Shown: positions 45,780-57,382, counted from the first letter of the stretch. The stretch is DNA of 64,000 bases from Rhizophagus clarus (GCA_015698045.1 BLAL01000068.1:1054001-1118000); one strand, 5' to 3'. Numbers and translations: made by a program. The notes: generated by a model from the letters alone, not told the origin.

Positions 45780-46900
45780 TTAAAGGTAAGCACGCGCTCC
45801 CTGAGTTTACGCTGGTCACTGCACGTATTATAAAGATTACGGTCTAACTAAAGATAAACTGTCTTAAATATTCCAATAATCTAATATACACGATATACCA
45901 GTATTGCTTCATAGTTTTAATGATACTGCTTACAAGATAGTTAGGAGTTTGTGGGGTTCAAGGAATAGTTGGCTTGGGGTCACATGGAATGCGAACCAGA
46001 TGTCACCTCCTAACTTTTACGTCCTTTATTTATTTATATATTTTTTACAGACTTCAATAATCATGGCTTGTAGACGTTCCTTTACTTCTCGCCGTAAATC
46101 TACCCTCCATTTCAGACAAAAGTTAAAGAAGCCAACGTTTATTTGGATATTGCTAAAGGTGAGTGTGGTTCATATTTGGTCATAGCTGCTTGAGTTGATT
46201 TCTAAAGGGTGACTGCGGACGCGTTGTAAAGATAAATGTCTTACGCTCAGGATGGTTATTATCATCCAGTCCTGAAAGGATCCTGCGAAACACTTGTACG
46301 CAGTTGTTGAATATTGTGACGTTTATACTTGCTCATCTAGTACTCCTGGATGACCCTTTTATTTTCCTTTCTTTGTTATTATAGGTCGTGTTAAACGTAT
46401 CACTCAACTGTCTTCGTCCCAATAAAAGAGAATGTCATGAACTGGTTAATCTAAAGCGAGCCTTTCTTTCTTTAAACCGTTCCATTTCTTATGATCCTCG
46501 TCATCAACCTCCGCAAACTTCTTTCAAATTTTGCCAGATTTTATAATTTTAATTTCTTTGTGTTGATATCATTAGGGCTCTATAAGGCAAGTGCGCTATT
46601 CAATGCTTCGCGCTGAATGGTTTTAATGTAAGGGGTAGGCCGTCACACCTCGACAGATTGTAAGCAATATACGTATCGCGCGTTAGCAGTCGGGTGATCC
46701 CAGCCGCTTTTATGTTATTTCACTGTTTCATATTTGAAATACTCGGTATTTCCATTCTTCTGCTAACGCTTGCCAACCCTATTCTTTCCCTTTCTTCTTT
46801 TTAGGTTTTCTCTACTATCTTCTTCTACTGTCCTTCTACTGTCCTTCTTTTCGTAACGTTTTCATATCTCACGTTGTTTTACTCTAAAATAGGGTAAGTA
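45780..46900 (+). other. Spliced-looking, GC-richer region of unknown nature (possible non-coding RNA host or captured gene)
   Basis: Donor and acceptor pairs frame short segments: GTAAGC at 45786, acceptor TTTTTTACAG near 46051, donor GTGAGT at about 46160 and acceptor ATTATAG near 46385. One join gives a short basic protein (MACRRSFTSRRKSTLHFRQK ... IWILLK, then VVLNVSLNCLRPNKRECHEL) ending at 46548. Another frame across the same junction reads VYLDIAKGRVKRITQLSSSQ. Neither is recognisable. The introns are richer in GC than the surroundings and contain good hairpins, for example GGATGGTTATTATCATCC at 46252-46269. Together with the adjacent uL16 fragment, this could be a captured ribosomal or snoRNA host locus. 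No C/D box pair was found, and an H/ACA assignment is only a guess. Confidence 0.3.
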
Positions 46901-47454
46901 ATTAATATCATTTATATCTTATTCCCTTCCTTCACCTTTCCTGAACATACGTGCCTTCACTGGCAGGTCCATCTATATACCTTGTGTTATAGGTATATGC
47001 GCAAATAAAATACATATTCTTCTGTAGTGAGTTATTCACGATAGGCTAGCCTCCTAAGATATGTATGGGACTGAGTATCGTTACTTGTCTATACACTATC
47101 TTATTATTTCATCATCAGTCAATACTTTGTCGCCTTTTATCCTTCGTCAGCAAATTCTTCGTCAGCAAATACTCTATTCGCCAACACTAACTATTAATTA
47201 CTTACTTTAGTTATTCCTATAACTAATATATATATATATATACCTCACTTTTAGCACTTTTAGGTTTCCATCGGCATTGTTTTAACTTTCAAAAGTACCT
47301 AATACGGCAAATTTTCAATTTTTTTATTTCATTCGTTTCGCTAATAAATTTTTATCGTATAGTATAAACTGAAAAATTTGAATTTTATTAAAAGATATAT
47401 TTATAATCTGTAAAATAAAAAATAGCAATACAAATTGATAAAAATTTTGCATTT

Positions 47455-47740
47455 TTGCATTTTACATATAATTTTGAAAAAGGTGTATGTACATGTTATC
47501 TGCTTCGCAAAGTCATCTATAAGCTCATTGTCGTTGCCATCATCTCTGTCAGAAAGGATAATGTCGTACTTATAAAAAAAAAATTAAAATAATAATATTT
47601 TAAGTGATAATTTAAATTTGATTAATAAAATTTTACCCATCGTCGATATCATCATCGCCTTTATGACCACGACCTCCACGACCTCTATGACTACTACGAC
47701 CACTACGATCACCACGATCACTATGACTTGCTGCTAAAAA
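47455..47740 (-). other. Possible exons encoding an Arg/Gly-Asp-rich peptide
   Basis: On the minus strand about 47740-47637 reads SHSDRGDRSGRSSHRGRGG then RGHKGDDDIDD up to a GTAAAA donor. After an intron it may continue as YDIILSDRDDGNDNELIDDF (about 47570-47455). RGG-type composition is common in RNA-binding tails. No start codon or partner domain was found, so this may be the remains of a gene. Confidence 0.3.
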
Positions 47741-47899
47741 AAAAGATTAGTATTAATATTTTAAGAAATTCATTTTTAAGTCGTACAAGATCAAGAAAAT
47801 AAATTTTTGCGCATGATACGGTTACGGACCAGAATAGTTCTGCTTCTTTATTGCAGATTGTACGCTAAAAGGTGAAAGTAAGATTCGTGATATTAACGA

Positions 47900-49139
47900 T
47901 GATAATATTATCGTAGCAAAAAATGATAAATAAAATATATAGATAACCGGTACACCCTTTTCAGAATTATATGTAAAATGCATAAAATGCAAAATTTTTA
48001 TTAATTTTATTGCTATATTTTATATTCTTTCATTCGTTATTATACTGTACTATATGATAAAATATATTGTTTAAAATTTGTATAACTGTTCAAATGTTGA
48101 CCAATTATAATCAACTTATTATTTAATGATCACATGATTTAATTATTTGTTTATATTGTCATTTTATTTTTTTTTTCTTTTTTCTCTTTAATTTTTTCGC
48201 TTACTGTAAGTCTGTAACCGCTTTCTTTTTTTTACAATATTATCAAATTAATACGTAAAAACATACAAGGTATATTTTTTTATTAATGTTACACTTCTCT
48301 TTAACGACGTTTTTTTACATTTTTTTCTTTATTATATTCAGGAAAAGAACACATAAGGTATATTTTTTATTAACGCTACACTTCTCTTTTCATATGATTA
48401 TAAATATTTTCTATTAACGTCCTCTTGCTAACGTTTCTTTCTTCCTTTTACTAATACTTCTCTTATTAACATATCTGAATTTTCTATCATTTACTTTTCT
48501 TAAATTTTACTAACGTTTCCACTATCTAATATTTTTCTTCATTGCTATTGTATATATATAGTTATCTTTCATGTTTGCTGTGGTCTGGAACTACCTGAGA
48601 TTTTTGACTACCTAGGGATGAAGTTGTAGGGTACTTGTACATTATTTTTCTATTTTCTTTCTTCTACTGTTTCTTTCTTCTATAATTTCTACTAATTATT
48701 TTCTTCTACTAATTTTTATTTATTTTATTTCTTTCCTACTAACATTTTTTACTACTAACTATTTCTTTTTCTTCTACTAATATTTTTTTTTATTATTGTT
48801 CCTTTTCTAACAACCTGTTACTAATAATGTTACTTTCGTTTAATGATCAAATTTGAATATAATGAAAATAAGTAAGCAAACAAGTGAAATCTAATTTCGT
48901 TAGTATGCCACTTACAGTATAATTGATTTATATAATATAGATTTATTCGCAATTTATTGAATTTAGATTTGATTTTACATAAATGTAGTATTGATTTTAC
49001 ATAGATTGTAATTCATATTTTTTGTTTTTAATTAAAAATAAATTTTGAGTTAAAATTATAAATTAATCTGAAAAAATATATATAAATTACAAATTATAAT
49101 ATAAATTCTATAATTTTTGCCTGAATTATTAAAAATATT
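47900..49139. other. Gene-free right part of the CACTA element
   Basis: The sequence is AT-rich with long pyrimidine tracts, in which TTTCTTCTACTAA-like words recur between 48350 and 48830. No coding signal was found. Confidence 0.45.
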
Positions 49140-49515
49140 ATACTGCCCGGTATATGTACTTGAACTTTATCGTGTTCATATCGGGTACCAAAATATGTCC
49201 ATATCAGACAGCTATAAAATAATTATCAGTGCTATCTGATAAATGTATGATTGGTATACGATATTTATACGATATTTATTACAATATATCGGGTATACAG
49301 TAAATAAATGATATGTGCCCGATATTATAACTACCCGATATGTGTGAATACTTGTGCGATAACTGTAATATGTATCACCGAATTTCCGCATAAACAATAC
49401 ACATATCGGGTACCCGATATGTGTATTATTATCGAATATCATACACATATCCTACAAATATATTACACATATCGGGTACCCGATATGTATCCGCTAGCAT
49501 CGATTTTGACCAGTG
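49140..49515. repeat. Right subterminal repeats of the CACTA element
   Basis: Repeated CATATCGGGTACCCGATATG-type palindromes and single ATATCGGG or CCCGATAT half-sites occur in both orientations. Two full palindromes lie at about 49398-49419 and 49470-49490. They mirror the left subterminal region. Confidence 0.85.
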
Positions 49516-50553
49516 AAAGTAAGCATAAAAGGCTTCACCCACTCCTGGATATTTCATTGCATCACCTAACTGTTTGAAATATTGCAAATCTCCTTTTCGA
49601 GCAGGTGAGACGTCTAGGAAAACTGTTCGTCTATCATCATTCTCAACTCTAAGAGCATTTTTATTAGTGAGAACGATAGTAGACATAAAGTTTTTATATT
49701 GGGTAGGTGTTTTATATTTTTCATGAATTTCAATAGTATCGCTAGTAACTTTATCTTTAAGAACGCGATATAATGAATTCCATTGGCTTTTTTCTATTGG
49801 CATTTCTTCAAGTAAAAGGAGTACTTTACCTAATAATTGCTCGTTAAAACTACCCAAAATTGTTTTAGGATCGCTCGTCTTATAGACTAGCTGAGTACCT
49901 AAAACATAACGCTGGATAAAATCAGTTATAATACCTTTACCCCAGCCTTGACCTGATTTAAGATAAAGAATTGAATACATTTTTCTACCAGTAGCCATAC
50001 CAGCAAACCATTTGATAATGTATTCAGTTACATTCCAATCTCCTGAACACCAGACATCCCGAATATGAGTAAATATGATTTTGACTGCCTGATGGATATT
50101 GGCTGAAAAGTCTGTTAAAGGACGTAATTGATACAAGAAACCTGGGAAAATGTTAAGATAGTTTTGACCTTGAATTTTATAAATACGTTGCTTTGCAGGA
50201 TCACAAGTTGCTACACATGTTGAAGAATTATCATATATAAACCATTTGGCAATGTTAAATTCTGTCTTCGTTGGAGGATGTTCAGGATTAGTTTGCTTAA
50301 AGAAGGTTTTAGTTATAGGACGAATAAGCATACTAATATTTTTCATGGGAATATGCTCAAAATTCTTAATATCAGGTCGCCACATAAATACACCATGTGG
50401 ATTGGAACAGAGAATAAAGTAACTGCAAATATATCGCTTTGCTTTTGTAATATCATCTAAACTGTTTGCCTCTCTGATAAGCCGTTTTAGTATATCAATA
50501 CTGTATGCTTCTTTAGATTCACCAAATTTTGAGATTACTACTTGGTTACTCAT
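49516..50553 (-). pseudogene. D5-like SF3 helicase, N-terminal part (gene split by the CACTA insertion)
   Basis: From 50553 (MSNQVVISKFGESKEAYSID) 346 codons are intact. They show SF3 helicase motifs: Walker A GQGWGKG (201-207), Walker B VLLLLEEMP (244-252), motif C STIVLTNKN (291-299) and the downstream NDDRRTVFLDV arginine region (306-315). Such helicases drive replication in poxvirus-like viruses and many Polintons. The upstream part may hold a primase-related region but no primase motif is evident. The frame runs into the CACTA end at 49516 (EAFYAYF) and resumes at 38015. The start codon lies about 100 bp inside the right terminal repeat. Confidence 0.85.
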
Positions 50554-50649
50554 TGTTAATTAGATTCTTTAGTAGAAGTTTTGTTTAATTTATTTTTTTT
50601 TTGATACCTATATATTGACTATGTTTAATTACGATTTTTTCAGTATATT

Positions 50650-51173
50650 TGTATGCTATTGGGAGGTATAGCCACCTCTTAGGCATAGTCCGAGATCGAT
50701 GACTAGTATGATGACTAATATAAGGATGGTATGGGGGTATATATAGGGGATCATACTAGGTATTGGGGTATTTTTCACATATCGTATTGGGCTTGGTAAG
50801 GCGTTTAGATCTGTTCTTGTAGACGGAACAGATTGAAACGAATAGAACGGATCAGGCACCTGAATTTCAAAAGTTTTTTCTGGGAAAGGTAATCTGATTT
50901 TTTTTTATTTTATCTGTTCCATCTGTTCCATATCCTTATTTCTTCTTTATTCTTTGTTTTACTTTATTCTTAGTATATTTGTATAGAACAGATGTATAGA
51001 ACAGATGGAACAGATGGGGGTATGGTATGGAAATGGTATTTATCCATGGTATTGTTAGAGACGCGCCGTGAGGCGCTGGAGCCTAACTGGAAGGGGATCT
51101 GGTAGGGTTTTACCCTGGAGGGGGGATGTATAGGGGCTTTAGCCACCGCTAGGCATAGCCTGGCACCGACGAC
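50650..51173. repeat. Right terminal inverted repeat of the Polinton-like element
   Basis: About 520 bp that match, reverse-complemented, the left copy B (25590-26115) with few differences and end in GACGAC at 51173. Further inside, a block around 50600-50640 (GATACCTATATATTGACTA) matches in inverted orientation the sequence at 27957-27985, downstream of the integrase, so an additional inverted repeat lies internally. Confidence 0.85.
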
Positions 51174-51178
51174 TTATT

Positions 51179-53103
51179 TATATTATTTTATAGTATAATA
51201 GAGAAAGTATTTACAGTGAACAAAACACTGGAAAATAGTGAAAAACTACGCAAGAATCCTTACCTATTGGTTCCAAATTATTATCAATTATTTTATATTC
51301 AGATGTAACAACTACAGATACATTAGGAAAAAGTCAATTGCATCCAATATATATTACATTAGGTAATATCCCAATATGGTGTCATAATAAACAGGATGCA
51401 AAGCAACTTTTGGGATATTTACCAATTTTAGAAGCTGCAAATAAAGATCTGGCTCGTGATACCTTTCATAAATCTTTACGTCATTTACTAGAACTAATTA
51501 TTTTATTAAAAGATGGTATAGACCTTTTTATAAATAATGAAAATACCTGGTTTTATCCTAGAGTTTCAACTATTATTGCAGATTGGCCAGAGGCTGCAAG
51601 TTTTTGTTTGGTTTATAAATCCTCCAATTCAAACCTTCCATGTCACTCCTGTTTAGTTAAAAGGAAAAATCTTGCAAATATAGACTTATCGGTTAACGAT
51701 GTAATACTAAGAACTCATGATGAAATGCATAAACATTTTGAAAATGATACACAAAGATCTGTTTGCATAGAATCTGTACATAATTTTTTTTGGGATTTAC
51801 CGTAAGTATGCAAAAGTAGAAATAATTATAATAACATATATATATATTAATTATAAATATTTATATTATCAAGGAATATAAATATCTACTTGGCTACTGT
51901 TCCTGACAGAATGCATCATTTAGATTTAGGATTATTTTGTTATCAAATTATCTTCACGTGCGATATCTTAAAATTGCAACATGTTAATGGTAATAAATTA
52001 GTTGAAGAAGTAGATCGCTGTCTAGCAGCAATTCCACGTTTTTCTGGCATTAAAATTTTTTCCAATGGACTGCAGTCAATTGCAAGATTAACTGCTAGTG
52101 AATATCGAAGTATGATGAAAGTCATGATATTTATTATTGATAATTTATATGATGAAAATAATAATGAAGTAGATAATTTTGTAAATAATGATGATCTTAC
52201 AAAATTGTACGAATATTGGAATGAAATGTATATTTTAAGTAGATATGAAGAATTTAGTGAAAGTGACTTGGAGAAATTTAATGTATGTATTAAAATTTTA
52301 GTAAAATTGAAAATTTAAATTAAATAAATTAAATTAACATTTAAATTTTAGGATGCAATACATAGATGGGCCCAGATGTTTATCAAGGCTTTTAAATTTA
52401 TTTCTCCTTCCAATTTGAAGTTACCTAAATTGCATTCATGGGTTTATCATATTATTGACTTAATACGATCTTATGGCACAATAAATGGCTATACTACAGA
52501 AACTTACGAAAGTCTTTACAAATATTTTGTTAAAATACCCTACCAAATTAGCAATAAAAAAGATGTCAAACCTAGCTTTTACGAACTGTAAGTATTTGAA
52601 AATTTATTTATTGTATATATTTATTATATAACTTAAGATGGAAATTAAATTAATAGATAAAACGTCAAGCAATATCTATTAAAATGTCTCAACATTCAGT
52701 GAATCTGGCAAAAACACTTCGCACTTGTAAATTTTTTGCAAGACTCTTTGAATTCTCTTTACAAGATGCAAATATATTTTTTAATGAAAAAAAAGATTTT
52801 GTAGACAATAAAATGCAGACTGGTTTTGCTAGATTTATAAGTTGTCTGGATTCATAACTAGATTTACTTGATGGTTTCACAATTATTGGTGAAACCCAAA
52901 TTAACATATACAGATCAGTAATACTGGAAAATGGTGCCATAATGCGTGCCATAAACAGGTATCATAATAAAGTATGGTTTAGCAATATAGCTATTTCAAT
53001 GGATTCTGAAGAATCAATTGATTATATATCAGACAAAAACCTTTGTTATGGACAGGTACTTTACAGAAACTTAAAAATTCTAAACAATGACGAATTGATA
53101 TAG
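51179..53103 (+). pseudogene. Plavaka-type transposase, central and C-terminal part
   Basis: After the rejoined intron (acceptor TAG at 51191-51193) the frame reads YSEQNTGK, then TAG-TGA (51236-51241), then KTTQESLPIGSKLLSIILYS and HPIYITLGNIPIWCHNK. The two stops stand where these transposases have Trp-Trp. Exons 51194-51801, 51874-52282 and 52352-52587 give LLGYLPILEA, STIIADWPEAASFCLVYKSS, LPCHSCLV and TVPDRMHHLDLGLFCYQI, the D-x-MHHLDLG core signature, and then HSWVYHIIDLIRSYG. A last part (about 52650-53103) with one TAA (52856) ends SEESIDYISDKNLCYGQ. The order matches fungal Plavaka transposases (CACTA-related). The gene is inactive through nonsense codons, a frameshift upstream and the 26 kb insertion in its intron. 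Confidence 0.8.
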
Positions 53104-53800
53104 TAATGATATTAAATATACATCGTAACAATATTGATTTGCAAATGATATCATTATGATATCAAAATGATATCGATACATTATTGAATATATCAAAATG
53201 ATATCGTAAAGATATTTACTTAAAGAAATATCTAATCGATATCATATTCATATTGTTATAACAATGATAATTTTTTAAAAAAATGTGAAACAAACACGAT
53301 ATCAATATAATATCGTATCGATATGTATTCAGTATCATTATGACATCGTAAAAATATCATCTTATAAATATCAAATCGACATCAATTCACTATTGGCAAT
53401 ATAACGAATCGACATCATTTTGATATAGTTAAACAATAATAAAATTTTTAAAAAATGTGATACAAACACGATATCAATATAATATCGTATCGATATGTAT
53501 TCGGTATCAATACGACATTATAAAACATTATCTTATAAATATCAAATCAACATCAATTCGATATTGGTAATATAACGAATTGATATCATTTTGATATAAT
53601 TAAACAATAATAAAATTTTTAAAAAATATGAAACAAACATGATATCGATATGATATCGTATCGATATGCATTAAGTATGAATACGACATCGTAAAAACAT
53701 CATTTTATAAATATCAAATTAACATCATATCAATATTGGCAATATAACGAACGTATCAACATCATTTTGATATAGTTAAACAATAAATAGTATATTTTCA
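53104..53800. repeat. GATATC-rich tandem array, ~180-bp unit, about three copies
   Basis: Units contain AACACGATATCAATATAATA, TATCGTATCGATATG and ATAACGAATYGATATCATTTTGATAT-type blocks separated by AATAATAAAATTTTTAAAAA. Copies start near 53280, 53450 and 53625. Such palindrome-rich repeats at the 3' side of the Plavaka gene could be its subterminal region, but no terminus was found. Confidence 0.7.
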
Positions 53801-55109
53801 GATCGTTTAGTTCAATATTAAATTGAAATATTTTAATAATTTGTAATCTAATTAAAAAAAATATAGTATCATAATAGTTATTATTGTAAAATTCGTACAA
53901 AAAAAGAAATAAAAATTTTTTTTTAATTGATATTTCAAATATCGTATTGAAAATTTAGATCTTCGATACGACTAATGCTACCTGTTCCAAATTATTGATG
54001 AGTTGTTGCTGTAAAAAATCAAAAAAAGTAAAAAAAAAGCAGACTGTCAAATTATTTGTATGAAATGTGGAAAAGTGATAAGAATGGAAGTCAATAGAAT
54101 AGTTGAGAGAACTGAATTATAATTTATTAACAAAATTATTTATAAATTTATTTTCTATACATTTGCCATTTAATAGTTTCATTTTCTAATTTATTTTCTA
54201 TTTCTATTATTTGGTTTAACTTTTGTTGATATAATTCTACAGCAAATATTTTTTGTCATTTTAATTGTGTAATTTCTAAATAAATATTAGTAATTGATGA
54301 TGATATTATTTATAAATAATAATTTATAATTACCTTTATCTTTATTTTAATCATTTCGATTAAAGAGTTGACCTAAACCAATTTTTTGATTAGAAACCAG
54401 ATAACAACCGAATACAATTATATACTTCACAAATCCTTTTATTAATAAACCCTCCAAAAAAATAAATAAAAAAAAAAAAAAGATATGTATAAAAAAAAAT
54501 AAAAAAAGCTATCTAAAAGATCTGAAAAACTAAGGCGAACCTAGTAACCACTCTAAGCGGTTTTAAAGTGTTCACTCACCTTATCTCTCTTTCTTTTATT
54601 GTTTGAAAAGGATTTATTTTTCTTTCTTTTAACTTATTTTTGCTTCTTCAGTGAACCATTTTCCATCATTTGTAAGTTATTTTTTGGAGGGAAAGGTATT
54701 TAAGAATTTTTTAGAGAAAAAAGAAAGAAATTTCTTATCGAAGTAATTTAGATTATTTTATTAACGATATGTTACTTTATTTAGTAATAGAACATTCAAG
54801 GTCAAGATCAGATGTATACTAAATATTGTGTAAATGAGGGTACACACCAACACACTTTACATAATTCAAATTATTTATACAAAGAGTAATCTAAACGTCT
54901 CCCAAATTTTTTTTTTTAATTAAAAACATTAAGGTGTGATGTTTAGAATAATGGTCAATTCACTCGTAAAAACTTACTAAATTTATTATCGTTATAAAAT
55001 ACATAATTTTATAAAAAAATTAGGCATGAGCTTTTACTAAAGATTTTATAACTATGTATAATTTAACATTATTAATACTATGTATGATTAAAGGACATTA
55101 TAAATAAAA
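53801..55109. other. Gene-free interval
   Basis: AT-rich DNA with homopolymers (for example about 54460-54500). No conserved frame, repeat family or RNA gene was recognised. Confidence 0.45.
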
Positions 55110-56322
55110 TAACTTACCGATAAAGAATTAACGATGTTACTACCGCTTCTTGATGGTATAGATAATTCCTTTGTCATTCTATCTAACGCCTTAATAGCAG
55201 CTAAATTTTTACCATTCCACGAGATTCTGACAGCTTCTCTAACGAAATCAACTAATGTAACCAAACCTCCATTGTTAATTAATTCTGAAATGTTTACGGC
55301 AACAAGTTGTCTGCTTAAAATTTTTTGTGCAACACTTTCGTCAACATATTCTTTAATCTCTTTCTGAGATATATTTCCAGTGGTACCTCTATTTTATTCA
55401 TTAATTATTAATAATACAATTACAGCACTATTTATTGCCAACAAAACAATTAAACATATACCTGCTTTTTCTTATTTCTTTATATTCTTCTACAAAGTTT
55501 AAAATATTTTGATTGAATTTATTCCTGAAATCTGTAAGGAACTTACGAGTACGTTCAAGATAGCTTTTTACCTCGCTAGTATATATCTTGATTCGGAAAA
55601 TCTTTACGATCAGGTCATCAAGAACCTTATTGTCTGGATTCCTCACGCGCAGGAATAGACATTTTACTGACTCATCCCAGAGTCAGATTTTATCCTAAAA
55701 CATTAGAAGACGCATTATTTAATGATTTAAACATAATAAATATTACTATATTGATTCAATACTAACTTCATTATTTTTTGATTCAGCAACATCTGATGAT
55801 TCGTTCATTTCATTTGCGAGTCGTAAGATATCAGGGTGTTTGACAAGCCAGTTAACTATTTCCAATTTTGAATGCTTTCGAAATTGTTCTGGAATTTCAT
55901 CTGCTTCTTCGCCATTATCATCTCCTTCATCATCATCATCATCATCATTATCGTAATCCTCATCACTTTTGTCCCTTACTCCCTCTTCAACTATTACGTT
56001 TGGTTTATTGATACGCACACCTATATGTAATATATCATTGCAATTGTTTTAATTAAAGATTAATATCAATGAATTAAAGTCTACACATATTAATATTACC
56101 TGACATTAATTCATTCGCCTCTTCAATGTCTATATCTCTTCTCTTTTTCGCGATACCAATTTGTCCTGAGTTCTTTTGACTTTTTTTCGGTCCTTTCATA
56201 TATATTTTTGGTATTTTACTATTTATTATCCTTACATATAAGCAAATCTTATTAAAAAAAGTAATATATATACCTGTTCTAACTTCTATTTCTTTACTTT
56301 CGGATGATTTACGTTTAGACAT
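55110..56322 (-). CDS. Multi-exon gene of unknown function with acidic block and helical C-terminal domain
   Basis: From 56322 (MSKRKSSESKEIEVRT) minus-strand exons with GT-AG borders can be followed. The second encodes KKRRDIDIEEANELMS. The third opens GVRINKPNVIVEEGVRD, has a run of eight or more Asp/Glu, then FRKHSKLEIVNWLVKHPDIL. The fourth reads VRNPDNKVLDDLIVKIFRIK and FNQNILNFVEEYKEI. The last (about 55388-55110) reads ISQKEIKEYVDESVAQKILS, ELINNGGLVTLVDFVREAV and ALDRMTKELSIP. I recognise no family. A nuclear role is possible given the basic and acidic blocks. A TGA in one possible frame at about 55690 leaves the join between exons 3 and 4 uncertain. Confidence 0.5.
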
Positions 56323-56859
56323 AGTATCAGGAAAATATAAACAAAACAATATGGATATAGAAAAGAAAAAAAAAACGTACTGCATCCTTACGATATAAAT
56401 ATGAAATCTTGGTTATTATAAATTATGATAACAGTACACAATTGGAAAATATACATGATCTCGACATCGTGAGGAATGCAGAATCAGTTGAAAATATCGA
56501 AAGAATTATGATGGAAAAGGGAGTGAGAAAAATTAATGGAATATTTTGTTTTAAATTCCCATTTTTATAAAAAAGGAGTGAGAAGTAATATTTTAACGCT
56601 GATTTATTGTATTACAAATATTACAAACACGAATAATATTGTTTAAATTTGACCATTGTAATTTATTGTAATACAATTTATTGTATTACAAACACGAATA
56701 ATATATGTTAAATTTGACATTGTAATTAGAATTTTATTATCAAAAATATATATATATAATAAAATATAAAAATGAAAATAAAATAAAAATTTATAATATA
56801 AAAATAAAAAAAAAAAATAGAAAATAGTAAAGAGTAAAATGATAAAAAAAAAAATTGTT
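56323..56859. other. Gene-free interval between two minus-strand genes
   Basis: AT-rich, with a short duplicated stretch around TTTGTAATACAATTTATTGT (about 56605-56715). No exon was found. Confidence 0.4.
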
Positions 56860-57382
56860 TTAATGACGGTGTCGATGACGGGGATAAGGAGAATAAGAGC
56901 GCCTGCGCTCGTGGCGGTGATGAGATCGAGAGCGCCTGCGCTCTCGATACTCATATCTCCTACGATCTACCCTATTTCTTGTCGCTGCGCAGACCGGTGC
57001 TTAAAATAAAACAATTAGTTAATTATAAATGTGATAAATTAAATAAAAAAAATCAATTAAATAATAAATTGTTACTTTCAGCAAGCCAGAATTCATCTGA
57101 CAACTCATCATAAAAACGTTCATCATGAAGAGTTGGTGTGTGGGTAGGAAATCCTTCCGGATTTCCACTCAATAACCTTTTCAAATTTTCATAACCACTT
57201 TTTAGTGCATTCCATTTATTCCTGCACTGTCTTTTTGTCAGCGCGAAGTTTTGGTGATCATTATTTATGTTTTGCGATATATGGTTCCAAATCACCTTTT
57301 GATCGTGAATGGCAGTAGTACAAAAAAATTGTTGATACAATCAACGATACTGAATTAATGAGAGAGTAGCGTCGTTTGGCCA
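56860..57382 (-). pseudogene. Myb/SANT-like gene with Arg/Ser-rich tail, one premature stop
   Basis: Exon 1 (57382-57076) reads WPNDATLSLIQYR, TGA at 57341-57343, then LYQQFFCTTAIHDQKVIWNH, KRQCRNKWNALKSGYENLKR and DELSDEFWLAE, a trihelix/Myb-SANT-like fold. Exon 2 (56999-56860) adds RVDRRRYEYRERRRSRSHH and RRRSYSPYPRHRHRH, an RS-like tail. The splice phase agrees. The stop stands between Arg and Leu at a position that must be open for helix 1 to be continuous, so the gene is probably dead. The upstream end is not defined. The GC-rich word GAGCGCAGGCGCTC occurs twice in exon 2. Confidence 0.6.

Larger units (their letters stand above)
38016..49515. mobile_element. CACTA/EnSpm DNA transposon, 11.5 kb, nested in the helicase gene
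   Basis: The left end reads CACTGGTCAAAATCAATACT and the reverse-complemented right end CACTGGTCAAAATCGATGCT. Both continue with ACATATCGGG repeats. The direct flanks are AAA (38013-38015 and 49516-49518), the 3-bp duplication of this superfamily. Contents: a TNP2-type transposase, a second four-exon protein on the opposite strand, a Myb/SANT-like gene, a fragment of a ribosomal protein uL16 gene and a spliced-looking region of unknown nature. Excising it with one AAA restores the helicase frame, which proves insertion after the Polinton-like element. Confidence 0.93.
25097..51173. mobile_element. Polinton/Maverick-like giant DNA transposon (about 14.6 kb without the nested CACTA element)
   Basis: Both ends carry long inverted repeats beginning GTCGTC(A/G)GTG-CCAGGCTA. 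They are flanked by TTATT at 25092-25096 and 51174-51178, a 5-bp target duplication. Between them lie a DDE integrase with chromodomain, a B-family DNA polymerase, an A32-type ATPase, a D5-like SF3 helicase, a DUF5679-like zinc ribbon, an NPLTGR adaptor-like protein, a Gag-like protein and a retropepsin-like protein. Polymerase, integrase and packaging ATPase together define the Polinton/Maverick superfamily, and 14.6 kb is within its usual range. The 5-bp duplication differs from the 6 bp generally described for Polintons and equals that of Ty3-type integrases. No double-jelly-roll capsid or adenain-type protease was recognised. An 11.5 kb CACTA element is inserted at 38016-49515. Several genes carry premature stops, so this copy is not functional. 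Confidence 0.85.
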
